Below are positions 48,793 to 59,849 of a stretch of DNA of 64,000 bases, piece by piece (within the stretch, counting starts at the first letter, position 1; every line of letters begins with the position of its first letter). Location: positions 124,001 through 188,000 of the forward strand of contig RCAB01000056.1 in NCBI GenBank assembly GCA_003640385.1, in the 5' to 3' direction. Source of the DNA: Setaria digitata (Eukaryota; Nematoda; Chromadorea; Rhabditida; Setariidae). The position numbers and the translations under genes were made by a program. The notes under the pieces were generated by a model. It saw only the letters and a list, made by a program, of their open reading frames with translations. It made no database searches and was not told the origin of the DNA.

Positions 48793-50248
48793 ATAACAAG
48801 AACAGCGGCAACAGCTAATTGTTTTATCAATTATCATATAAACTCTGTATGACCATAGGGTTTTTGTCAGTAGTCCATTTAAATATTTTTAAACGAATCA
48901 GTCTGTTGATGGCTTGCTGTTAATTATTAATTTTTGGTAATTTTTATCAGAAAACTTTTTTGAATTGTCACAGTGAATTTTTTTTTTTTTGGCTTATTAT
49001 TATTAATTTTAGATTTTCAGCAACTTTTTTTTTCTTTTTTTAGAAAACTTAAGAAATATGATGTTATTATTAGCTGGTTTACATATATGGACACTACTGT
49101 TTTTTTTTTTCACATTTTATCTTATCACATTAATAATAATTATTAATTTAAATTTACGGGAAATTTTTATCACTCAAATAAACATTATTGTATGAGGAGC
49201 TCAATCTTAACTTATATATCATTTTTTTTTTCTTTTCTTTTCATCCTTTCCTAAATTAGAACAAAAAATAATTCATGTTCATTTATTCTAATTATTATAA
49301 ACTAGATATTTCTTTTCTAAAATTTCAATAAAATTTAACCTCCTATACGTCAGATGCTTAAAGTTATCAGTTATGCTTGCAATACTCAGAGTTTAATATG
49401 AAATATCACAATTACCAAAGGACTCTGCTGTAGAGAGAATGTGCTAAACACTGTGAAATTGAATCATCGAGTATTTGTGATGCGATTTTAAAATTTCAAG
49501 CATTCAATGCATTTTAGTCTTTTCATGAAAAAAGTGAAAAATTAGATTGAAATTAACACATTGAACAGTTCTGGTGGAGAAGTTTTATTTTGAGTTATGA
49601 TTGACTGTTCAACTTCTGAAACTTACAAAACGAAAGATGTTTGATGGGACGTTTGGGCACTTTCTGAATTGCCCATCATTTACCACTATCAATGGATCAT
49701 TTGGCATGATTTTATCAAATTTATTCACCTTTTGCAATTTTCCAACCTGTCTGAATTTCTTTATTTATTTCTTGTTCCAATTAACAAAATAGGATCAAAT
49801 TTTGAATGATCAATATGACTGATAGCAAATTATAAGTTTAATTAAATTCAATAACTTTTTTAAGCAGAAACATTTCAAGCATTTTCCAGCAGAATTTTAA
49901 TATAAGTTATTTTCATTAACCAGTCTAAATATTTGTTTGGTATATTTAGTGAAATGGTTTAGGTTGAACTAATAACAGTTTGATTATTATTATTATCTCT
50001 TTTTTTTTTTTTCAGTGAAATGAACAAGTTTTCACTGATCACTCCTCCTTTGATATAAAAAAGAAACAATAGAGAAATCTGCCTTACAACAATCACTGCT
50101 ACTATCATCAAAAATTGTCATTTTAATAAAACTTTCCAAACTTCTATCTTCTATAATTTTAAGCTTATATAGTTAAGAAGTCATTTGAGGAAACGATAAT
50201 ACACAATGTGTGCATGTCAAAAATATCAAATTGAAATTTTAGACCATA

Positions 50249-53200
50249 ATGTGGCTTCTACTACTATTTATTCCTTTAGTAATTGTTACTAGATCGATTC
50301 TTTCCCAAACTCAAACAAATCAATTAGCAAATCGATTCCGCCAGAATTGTGATCAAGCACCGACGCAATCAACTCGTATCACATGCTTGAACGTATGATT
50401 ACACTTAAGTTTTTTTTCTTGTCACTTTGACAATTTCAATTCCATTCTATCAAATAAGTGCTAAAACCAGAAGCTCAAAATATCAACTAAATTTCTTTTT
50501 AAAATAAATTATCCATCTTAAAATGATTGTTCAAAAAATTGAACTGAAAAAAAAAAAAAGAAAACACAAACTTTATTTCGCTTTCTTCTTGTTTTTTTTT
50601 TTTCTAGCTTCAAAGGATGGCAAATCATTCGAGACAGGATTCTGTGCGACAATCTCGCATCATTGTTCAACCACCTGGCATACCGGAACATTTAAAACCC
50701 GGTAGGATAATGCCAGGTTCAAGAGGTCAAGTTGCAAGCAATCCATATGACTGTATGACACTCATCTGTCTATGTCCTTATCTTGAAGTAAATTTTATCA
50801 AATATTTTAAGCTGAAATATATTTTATTTAGTAAGTGATCAATAACAGCAATTGGATCCCCCAAATTTCATTAATTATAATGCTGAAGAAAAAACAAGTA
50901 ATCGAAAAATTACAATTACTGATCATCTTTGATTTTTCCATTGCTATACTTTTTAATTCATTACACTTAAATTAAATCTACTAAATCTTTTATCATTTGA
51001 ATACACCAAGAAAAAAAAAAAAAATTTGCTTTTTCTGCAGGGTGGTATTGATCCACAAAATCAGTGCGTACTACGGAACGGTCAAATTGTGGCTATGGCA
51101 TACCGTAAGGAGTACCGTATGCTTACTGAAAATGAACGACTACGATATCATAATGCACTAAATATTTTAAAACAAACTGGACGATACGATCAGATCAGCA
51201 CGGAACATCGATTAGTTCATTAAATTTTTAATTCGAAGCATATAATTAAATTAATTAAGTTAAACGGAAGAATTATTCAAGCAAATAATTTTTTTGTCCT
51301 TTCAAATTAGGATGAAATTTTTGGAATTGTGAACAATTCAGACACAAAGTTCATTGTTTAGTTTTAATGGTCTTTATAATTTAACTACGCCCAACAATTT
51401 CGGCGAAAAAAAAAACACTAAATAAGGCTAACGACCCGGTATTTGAGGTTGGAGCCGGTGGTGGTGCGCATTCTGGACCCGGTTTCTTACCGTGGCATCG
51501 TGAATACATCAAAAGATATGTTTTTCTTCTTTTATTTTCCTTTTCAGAAAAATTTAGCCAACATTGAAAGTGTAACTTTTATTTGAAATTTTTTATAATT
51601 AATATTCGCCAATACAATTTTTTGGTATTTAATAGCAATTTTAAAACAAAAAAGCAAAAGGCCATTAAAAAATCCCAATCTTAATTTTTTCTTCTAATTT
51701 TTTTCATTTCTAATCTATAAAAATAAATTAAATTCAGTTCAGCAAAATTGTTCAATAATTTCCGAATTTTCGATCTATTTTTTATTTTTTCTTCTCTTTT
51801 TTTTGGTCATTATTTTCCTAATTCCTATTTTTGTTTAGATTTGAAATCGCACTTCGTCTAATTGATCCGTCGGTTTCTGTGCCCTATTGGGATTCCGTAC
51901 TGGATAGCTATTTGCCGGATCCACGTGATTCCATCTTTTTCAGTCCATACTTCATGGGTGAGACTGATTTCTTCGGTAATGTTATCAATGGTCCATTTGC
52001 ATACTGGAGTACGCTTGATGGTCGAAGTGCTATTTTGAGGTTAGTAATTAGTTCACATTTTAAAAAACATTTGAGTGAAGTAACAAAAATGCTATTCTAG
52101 CGTTATTAATTAGCAATGAAGTAAGTAACCGAATTAAACACTGCAAGTTTAATAATTATTCGGCCGTCAAAGTGTGCAATAGTAATTAATTTAGTTATAA
52201 AAGATTCTAAAATGACAGTTAAAGTTGGATTACATTAAATTATTGTTTCTGAATATTTAGAATAGCAATAATTTTAGTTGGAACCTGCAAATTTTAATTT
52301 TATTTTCCAGAAATCTTGGCCAAGAAGGGCAACTATTCACGGAATGGAACATACAGCAAGTGATGCAACAAGTTTCAGTTGAAAATGTCCTAGCATATAC
52401 TGCACCGATGCAAGGTTCAATAATCTTCCTTTCAATTTATAGCTTTCATCAAAATTGTAGTAAAATCTTTGTTCAAAAACTAAATGTGACAAAAGATGGT
52501 ATTATTCAATTATTTTTTCTGGCAACAGACTTTTATAAGGTGTGTATAATTAATTAGTCCTTTCTTCTTTTAGTTATCCATTTAGGATGCCCATATCCGG
52601 TGAATTTTGGAGCATTAGAATACTCTCATTCTAATGTACACCTCTGGATTGGTGGGCATATGAAACCACCGGAACAGGCATCGAACGACCCGATTTTCTT
52701 CTCTCATCATGCGTTTGTTGATTTTATTTGGGAATTGTGGCGACAAAATGTTCAGTCAACTTGGAATCGAGAATTGGTCCTTCTTTATTTACGATAATTA
52801 CAATCAGTGTTTTCTTGATCAGTTTAGAACATTTAAAAATGATGGATCATCTTGGAAGTATTTTTGAAATTTAATTAGACTTTCACCTGAGAAAAAAGAA
52901 CAAGGTTATAACCTAGCATAACTGGGCGACTGTTCTGCCACTTTTAGGCTTATCCACCGGATATACAATTATGTGCTGATCCACAACATTTTAGCTATGC
53001 CTTAATGTTTCCATTCTATTCACTCAGAAATCAAGATGGTAAATTTAATTTATTATCAATTTCTTAAATTCACGCCTTCTTTTATCAACAAAAATAACAA
53101 CCATTTGTTGGTTAATTTTAACTAAGTGTAACAAATTTATCAATCATGCAAATCAATTTTATTTTAATTATTAGTTTAATGCTAAAGCAAAGATACTATT

Positions 53201-53308
53201 AAATTTATCAGTTTCATAAAAATAAAAAATTGCATTAAGTAATATATATATATATATATATATTGTCAGGCAAAAATTTTTTTTTTAACCAATATATATA
53301 TATTAATG

Positions 53309-53341
<33 letters not shown>

Positions 53342-55250
53342 AACATTTCATTAAATTGCACCGAAAGAAAAGAGAGGGGAAGGGAATGAAATGCAATTGC
53401 ATGAATGAACTAGGTTAGACAGTTTGATAACTGGAAATTAAAAAAGAGACAAAAATGAAAGTTTTTATAATTGTAATAGAAAACAGGTAGAACTTGTTAT
53501 GTTGAATGAACGAAAATAACGAAAGTGCTATATGTCAGGCAAAATTTTTAACCAATTAATACTACAAGTTAGAGTACATGAGAATGAGAAGAATTTCGGG
53601 AGGCACTTTCGGACAGTTTCAAACAATAAAAGTTAAATGCTTTCGATTATGACAGTAAATAAGCCTAAGCCTGAATTATTCGATATTGTTATTTTTTTGC
53701 ATGAATAGAGAAACAATCAATTTTAATACAAATGTAAATGTTTCCTTGCTTTCTTTTCCAAAAATTTTAGTGCATAAACTAAAATCCTGATTTTGAATCC
53801 GAACTTCAATTTAGGCTTATCAAATATGTACACGGACCAAATGTATCGATATGCCTTACGACCAGGTTGCACCTCCGAAATACCAACCTGTGGTTCACCT
53901 TATCTGTTCTGTGATACCCGCGGTATCCCTCACTGTGTATCAAAAATTAAATTAAATGGCCTTTGTATTGGTTTCGAGGGTTTTGATGCTTGCTTTAATG
54001 GCAATTGCATAATGGGTAGATGTCAGCCAGGTTCAACACCACCGGTAATTAGTTCATTCTTTCGCTTCAAAATCAGTCCCTGTTCATTTGAAATATTTAA
54101 AATTTCCGAAAATTCCCAGAAAAGTTTGTACAAGCATATGATGATATGCAATTTAATATTCCACCAGTTATTTGCCAATGAATTACATATGTTCATTTAA
54201 TTAATATTCGTCCGAGAAAGGGGAAGGTGAAAGATGGAATTTTGACATTTTATCGTTTGTAGCCATTTGTGCCTCAAGCGGAATTATCAGAAGCACAACA
54301 GACGCAAATTTTGCGATCACAAAGAAGTTTTGTGGATTGCTTCAATCGTCATCCATGCTGTGAAACTTGGGCACATATCGGTGAGTGTCGGCAAAACGGT
54401 AATTATATGCGACAGTATTGCCGTGCAGCGTGTCGTGTTTGCAGTCCGTCATTTAACGCAAGCAACCGTAAGTTTGAATATTAAGTTCAAGTTTTTGTTA
54501 ATTATGGGTAAGCATAATTATGCTAACACTCTTCCTTCCTTTTATTGGCAGTAAGTTCACTTTTTGAGCATTTATCATGCAGTTATCTTATTACTCGTTT
54601 TCCTTTTTCTTTCTAAAATTGCCCTAAGCGATAAAAAGAAAATTGAAAAACATTTCCAAATTTAACTTTACTTTTTTCGTTTGAAATATAAGTGAAAAGG
54701 AGAAAATTGTTTTAGAATGTGCAGATCGACATGCAGCATGCAAACAGTGGGCAACTGATGGCCAATGTCAAGGTAGTTCGAGCCAATTTATGGAGGAAAA
54801 TTGTCGTCAATCATGTCGCTTTTGCAGCACATCAAAAAGTGCTTCATGTCCAGTTCCAAAAAAGGTCATTCCTTGACCTTTCATTTTTCTTTTCCAAAAA
54901 ACTTCACTCCTAGTCACTTTGAAGAATGATTTTTTTTCAGCTTGAATTTTCTTTATTAGTGCGTTCGAAAGTTTTCAAATTCTTTTTTTTTCCGTTAATT
55001 GAAATATAATAGCAAAATTGACATGGTTTTAACAATGAATTATTAATTTAACTAGTTCAATTTAGACCTAAAATCTCCTTTTTTTTAAACAACAATGATA
55101 TGAATTTGACACGAAATAAACTTCTAGCATATAACATTTCAGCTTCGTTCACATGGAAATTCAGGCCCAAAAGCGGGAAATATATTAAATTCAGTCAATG
55201 TAACATCACAAGCTAGACGGTCAATGTCAAGGAATGTTAAGACTTTATAG
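50249..55250 (+). CDS. Secreted tyrosinase with two C-terminal ShKT domains
   Basis: Type-3 copper oxidase (tyr family), likely secreted and acting in cuticle or eggshell phenol oxidation. Exons: 50249-50392, 50608-50787, 51041-51211, 51427-51515, 51839-52039, 52311-52414, 52586-52776, 52948-53038, 53815-54044, 54263-54467, 54716-54864, 55143-55250; 1863 nt, 620 aa. A signal peptide ([14 protein letters not shown]) opens it. CuA ligands: H145 (YHNAL), H180 (GAHSGPGF), H189 (PWHREYIKR). CuB ligands: H311 and H315 (YSHSNVHLW) and H338 in [25 protein letters not shown] and [11 protein letters not shown] follow as in nematode tyrosinases. Two ShKT six-cysteine modules are in exons 10 and 11 (each with C..W x..G.C), then a basic tail. 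The intron after exon 4 reads AT...AG instead of GT...AG, and donors at 51212 and 52415 are GTTCA. If the AT donor is real and unspliced, the gene would be broken inside the copper domain. Confidence 0.88.
53240..53340. repeat. Paired TA microsatellites in tyrosinase intron
   Basis: Two TA/AT runs (about 53240-53262 and 53310-53339) are separated by a short block containing TGTCAGGCAAAAATTTTTTT and AACCAA. A near copy of that block, TGTCAGGCAAAATTTTTAAC, recurs at 53533 in the same intron. Confidence 0.8.
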
Positions 55251-55265
55251 GAGAGAAATTTTACA

Positions 55266-55271
55266 AATAAA
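55266..55271 (+). terminator. Polyadenylation signal of tyrosinase gene
   Basis: AATAAA 16 bases after the tyrosinase stop codon, which supports the chosen last exon. Confidence 0.6.
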
Positions 55272-58200
55272 ATTGAAATTTTTGTTGATAGAAAATTTAA
55301 AAGAACAAAAGTTGCTGAATAATTTGCAATAGGTGTTGAAATTTTGTACATATTTTTTCCCCGCAAAAAAAGATGACTTTATACTCTTTTTTTTTTGTTT
55401 AATGAAATGGTGGTCGCGTTATTTCGAACTAATTATTTCAAGCAATTTTCATTTTTTAGCTCTTTTCAACACATTAGAAAATGTTGACAATTATTTCAAA
55501 TTATTTCCCAACATAATTTATGCAAATTTACCTCACATTTATATTTTCTTAATTCAAATTTGAAACGAAGCAAATGTTTGTTGTGTTAAAATTGCATTTC
55601 GTTTTCTCTCTTCATCCTTATTTAACTTTTGCTAATTAATGCACAATTTTTTATAAGCTGATTTGTTTTCTTTCACTTTTATCCAGGTCTCATTTCATTC
55701 TGTAATTTGTTTGTTTATAGTTCAGCAATTCGCTATTAAATGCCTTAATTTTATAGTAAAATTCTTGTACTGCTGCTCTTAACTATGTGATAAAGTGTCC
55801 ATCATAAACCATTCATTAATTTAGGAACAATTTTCTAGTTTTTACAAATTTTAATTCGTTAACAGGTATGCAAATGATATCCGATGTTTTCATCTTCATT
55901 TGTATTAATTTTTGAAATTGGTCACGTACTGTTAATATTTCAGTGTTTCTAATTTTGGTAGAAAAGATCTATCCATTAATGTATTTGAAATGATTATTTT
56001 AAACACAAACAAATTTACCAAAAAACAGTGAAAAAAGTTTGAACTTACAACTGCCTTGGGACGAATAAAAAGAAAAATATTTAATTCTAACAGTCTAATC
56101 ATACTTTCGATTTTATAATTAAAATTTTCAGATTCTTAAAAATTCGCCATATATTTAATGAAGTTCAAATTTTTTCAGAAATTCAATTCCGCTCAGATTA
56201 GCAGAAAGAGAAAACTTTTTCAGTAAACAAACTGATAAAATTTGATTTTGAGATTTGCTGATCTTTTTTCTTTTATATTTCGCAGCTATTTCTCATCGTT
56301 TGAAGAGCAAAAAGGAAATCTAAATTTCAATTTCAGCATCAAACTTTAATGAAACCTGCAGTAAATGAAATAGCTAATCTTGTTTGAGGGAATGAACTTT
56401 TCAAAATAAATAAATTTCTAATTTAAATTAATATGTAAAATTTAGTTAAACCTCCCGCCCTTATTCAAGATAACTGATATTTTTGCTTCAGTTGTTGCGA
56501 TTTTAAAATAGAAAAGATAAGTTGCAAGCGAAGAAATATGTGAGACGAAAACAAGTTTTTGCGCAGTAGTGTAAAGGAAGCAGTGAAAGTGAATTATGTC
56601 TTGTAATCATTTACCTATAAAATTTCGTAAATTTTAGATTTCCTACAAGTACAAACAAATCAAATTCAAATAAAAAGAAAATTGAATGAATCAAATTTAA
56701 ATTCACATTTATAGAATATAAAAAAAAATCATAAGCAAGTGGCGAAAGGGAAAAAACAATGAAATGGAGTAAAAATGGAAAATTTTTTCATTTCTATTTA
56801 ACAAAAATCAAAATCATCTTGCAGTATAAGTGCAATATTTTAAAATAGGATAATATAATAATTTCCAGTTTTTCGGATTTTTCATAAACAATATTTTATT
56901 ATATTTTCTAAAGAAAATTCTAAAATTTTTGCATATTTAAAAAATTTGTTTTAATATTTGAAAGAATCCAATTGTAACACCTATTGTTTCATCGCAAATA
57001 AGGACTGAAAAAAGGGCATCAACGGAAATGAAGTAATGCAACATGAGGTGAACATTTAAAGATTTCCGAGGACAATAAGAAGTTCGTTAAACAATTAATC
57101 AAATATCACATCGGAAGCATAATTAATTCATTAAGGTAAAGAAAAGGCAAGAGAGCGAGAGGAAGAGAATACGAGAAAACGATAGAAGTACCTCAAGTAA
57201 TAATAATTAACGATTGCAATTATATAAAATGATTTTGATAAATTAAAATGCAAAAAAAAAGGGCAAGTTTCAAGTGAATTCGTTTAGTAGCAATTTAGTA
57301 CAAAAATTACAGAAAAAGAAGAAATCAGGCAAAAGAATTACCGAATAACAAATAAGCAATTAAATTAAATCGACTTGACCAAGTTCTAGATTTCAAAAAA
57401 TGAAATTTGCATTAAGCATGGCAAATTAAAATATTTACGAAAGAATTTAAAAAAAAAAAAAAAAAAAACTTTTCGGCAAACAAAAGAAAGAGGTAAAAGA
57501 TTGAGAAGCAGAACGAAAAAGAAAAGGTGGATGAAAAAAAAGCATGTTGTATATTTAAATAAAACATGCTTTAACCAATAATGAAGAAGAGAATTTTCTG
57601 CTAAATATTTTTTAATTAATGAGAAAGAGAAATAGAAAGAAAAAGATATTGCATATAACTGAAGAAAAGGGGAGAAGGTAATAAATTATGCACAAGTAAT
57701 TAAGTCTCCTAAAAGAAAGAGTAATAAATTAGGAGAGGAAAAATGATTAAAAAAATAAAAATACAAAAGCAAAGCAAAAAATTAAAATGGTGTTCTTTTT
57801 GATTAAAAAATTAAGTAATAAATTCTTTCGTACACTCGCATTTTCTTTCTTCTAGTTCCTGTCCTTTTTCTATTTAAAAATAGCAAAAAAAAAAAAAAAT
57901 TACAAAGCAAAGGAAGATAGATTTTTTCCTTCATTAAAAAATTAAGTAAGAAATTCATTTCACACATTTTCTCTCATCTCTTCTCCCTTTCTTTTACATC
58001 TATGTCCCTTCACATTTCTTGTTCCATTTATGAAAATCAAGTTTTATCACTGTTATCAGCTTGTTTATAGTGCAATTTATGGAAAGTCATTCTTAAAGAT
58101 TGAAATTACTACGCAATTATGCAACAGCTAATTTTAAAATTAAAATGATTTAATGTCTTTATATATAAATATGTGAAAATTTGACACCTTTTAAAATTTG

Positions 58201-59699
58201 TTACTCGCTTTAATGCAGTTGCAATAGCAATGAAAGCAATTCAACTGTCGATGAAAAATGATGATTCTAATCACACTACTAGTAATAATAATGATATCAT
58301 AGCAACAATATAATAACTGGGCTAATATCATTTACTGATTAATTTAAAATAAATAAAAGAAGAAAAACAAATAAGGAAGGAAAAAATAAAAGTAAAATAG
58401 AGCGGAGAAGAAAGACAGGATGAAAGAAAAAAAAGAAAAAACCAAAAGCTAATTGAAGGAAAATTTCAAATTGAATTTCAAAAGCAATCATTGTACTGCC
58501 GGTTCTTGCCTTTCCACTTTTTCTAGTTCGATTGGAAAATAAGTATTGCAATTATGTAATTTCCTGAGTCGTCAAGGGTTAACGTGACACATATTAACTA
58601 CCAGAACTGCTCGAAGGGACAATTGCGGTAACCAGAAATGCTCGGAGGAGTAATCGCGGTAACGATTAGGGCGGGTTCGAAAGCTTCTCATATTGAAAAA
58701 AAAAAAAAAAAAAAAATGAAAATAAAGTTGAATGATATAAAAGAAACGCTTATTTTCATTTGTCATATTTAATTTATTTATTGTTAACATAGATGCTTCA
58801 TTATTTTTCCATTTAAAGGTTAATTTAAACAAGAAAAAATATAGCAACCTTTTCTGGTAATTTTCAAGCTATTGCACTATTCAAGTAAAGATTATCAATT
58901 GATTATCACTGCTCTTTTGGTTTTTGCAATGGTTGGAATTTCCAGTAAAATTAAGTCCATTATTTTCAGATCCATCTTTTCCAAATTATTATAGTACCTA
59001 GCTGTAGTGATAATGATTAGTTCTTGCCAAGCATTATTTTAAGAATGAATATCAAAAATGAAAGTAGAAAAAGAGAATGTTTTTCTGCTGATTGTGTTAT
59101 TCGCCCTGTCAGTAGTTACTTTCAGTTTGTCATTAGCGAATTTCCAATTTGATTCGTAAATAAAAGAAAGATAGGAATATGGTTAATTTAAAAAACCTTT
59201 TCGATAAATGTCTGCGCATATCCGTGCACTTAATTTTGATAAATCTGCCCATAATTAAATCGCGTGCAGCGAATTAATATTGTTATATCTGAACATTGGA
59301 ATAATTAATTACCTATTAAAGTTGTGATATTGTGATAAGGAAATGATTGTTGAATGAATTGAATGAATTTCAAACCTAAATTGAAGCATTTTTCTTTTGA
59401 TTTGAAATCATTCCAGAATTTCATTTTGAAATAATTTTATTAAAGTGCGCTGTAATTTCATTATGATACTGGAATATAAGGGGCTAAGAGTTTTTTCTTT
59501 GCTCTAGTTTCCACTTCTATCTAAGTGGGTATCAAATCCTTAATTAAGAGAGGACATTAATTCATCTTTCATAAAATTAAATCTCGAATTGCAAACAACA
59601 AACTTCATGAATTCATTTAAAATTAACCAAATGAGCTAGCCTCTCTTTTCTTCCTCTTCTCTTTTTATAATTTCATCCTTTTAAAAAGCAAACCATTGA
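55272..59699. other. 4.4-kb gene-poor stretch
   Basis: No supported protein gene. It holds poly-A tracts (for example 57448-57469 and a long run near 58697), many short AT-rich frames and a GC-richer tandem duplication at 58601-58662. Confidence 0.45.
58601..58662. repeat. Tandem pair of 31-bp GC-richer units
   Basis: Two head-to-tail units, each starting CCAGAA and ending GCGGTAA, at 58601-58631 and 58632-58662, match at 25 of 31 positions. They stand out in an AT-rich region. On the minus strand a 39-codon frame starting MRSFRTRPNRYRDY crosses them, but it lacks other coding support. Confidence 0.7.
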
Positions 59700-59849
59700 T
59701 TAATTAGTGTTAAAAGTGGTGACCTCGTCAGTTATGTCAAAACTGTCTCCTTCGCCTTCGCTTTCGGTTTCGGTTTCAATCATTTTCCTTTTCAATTCAT
59801 CTACTTGACAAGGCTGACGTGGTGACATGCTCGGAACTGGTTTTCCTGG
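59700..59849 (-). CDS. Possible orphan 3'-terminal exon of an unidentified gene
   Basis: On the minus strand an acceptor, CCGCATTTAG, at 59850-59852 is followed by 49 open codons and TAA at 59700. The reading begins PGKPVPSMSPRQP, then has an acidic ETETESEGEGDSFDI run, and ends with FNTN. Composition is clearly richer in GC than the surroundings. No upstream partner is convincing. An open segment at 60139-60093 with a GTAATA donor ends in phase 2, which would put this exon into another frame that stops after 16 codons. The GAA-rich part could also be a small repeat. It looks like an acidic cytoplasmic tail, but I do not recognise a family. Confidence 0.35.
   Translation of the reverse strand, partial: PGKPVPSMSPRQPCQVDELKRKMIETETESEGEGDSFDITDEVTTFNTN

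Larger units (their letters stand above)
42912..50248. other. 7.3-kb gene-poor stretch
   Basis: Between the FAM162-like gene and the tyrosinase I find no protein gene. The longest frames (44863-45129, 47111-47359, 47908-48123, all minus) have no domain, no good splice context and AT-driven composition. The stretch holds poly-A/poly-T tracts and CT and CAA microsatellites. Confidence 0.5.

Noticed and set aside
51516..51838. Minor-class (U12) intron as a firm call
   Set aside because: The donor ATATGTTTTT differs from the minor-class consensus at key positions, and one base change would give a normal donor; error or mutation is at least as likely.
58665..58690. Possible tRNA from a GGGTTCGAAAG word
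   Set aside because: No acceptor-stem pairing, A box or anticodon arm can be built around it.
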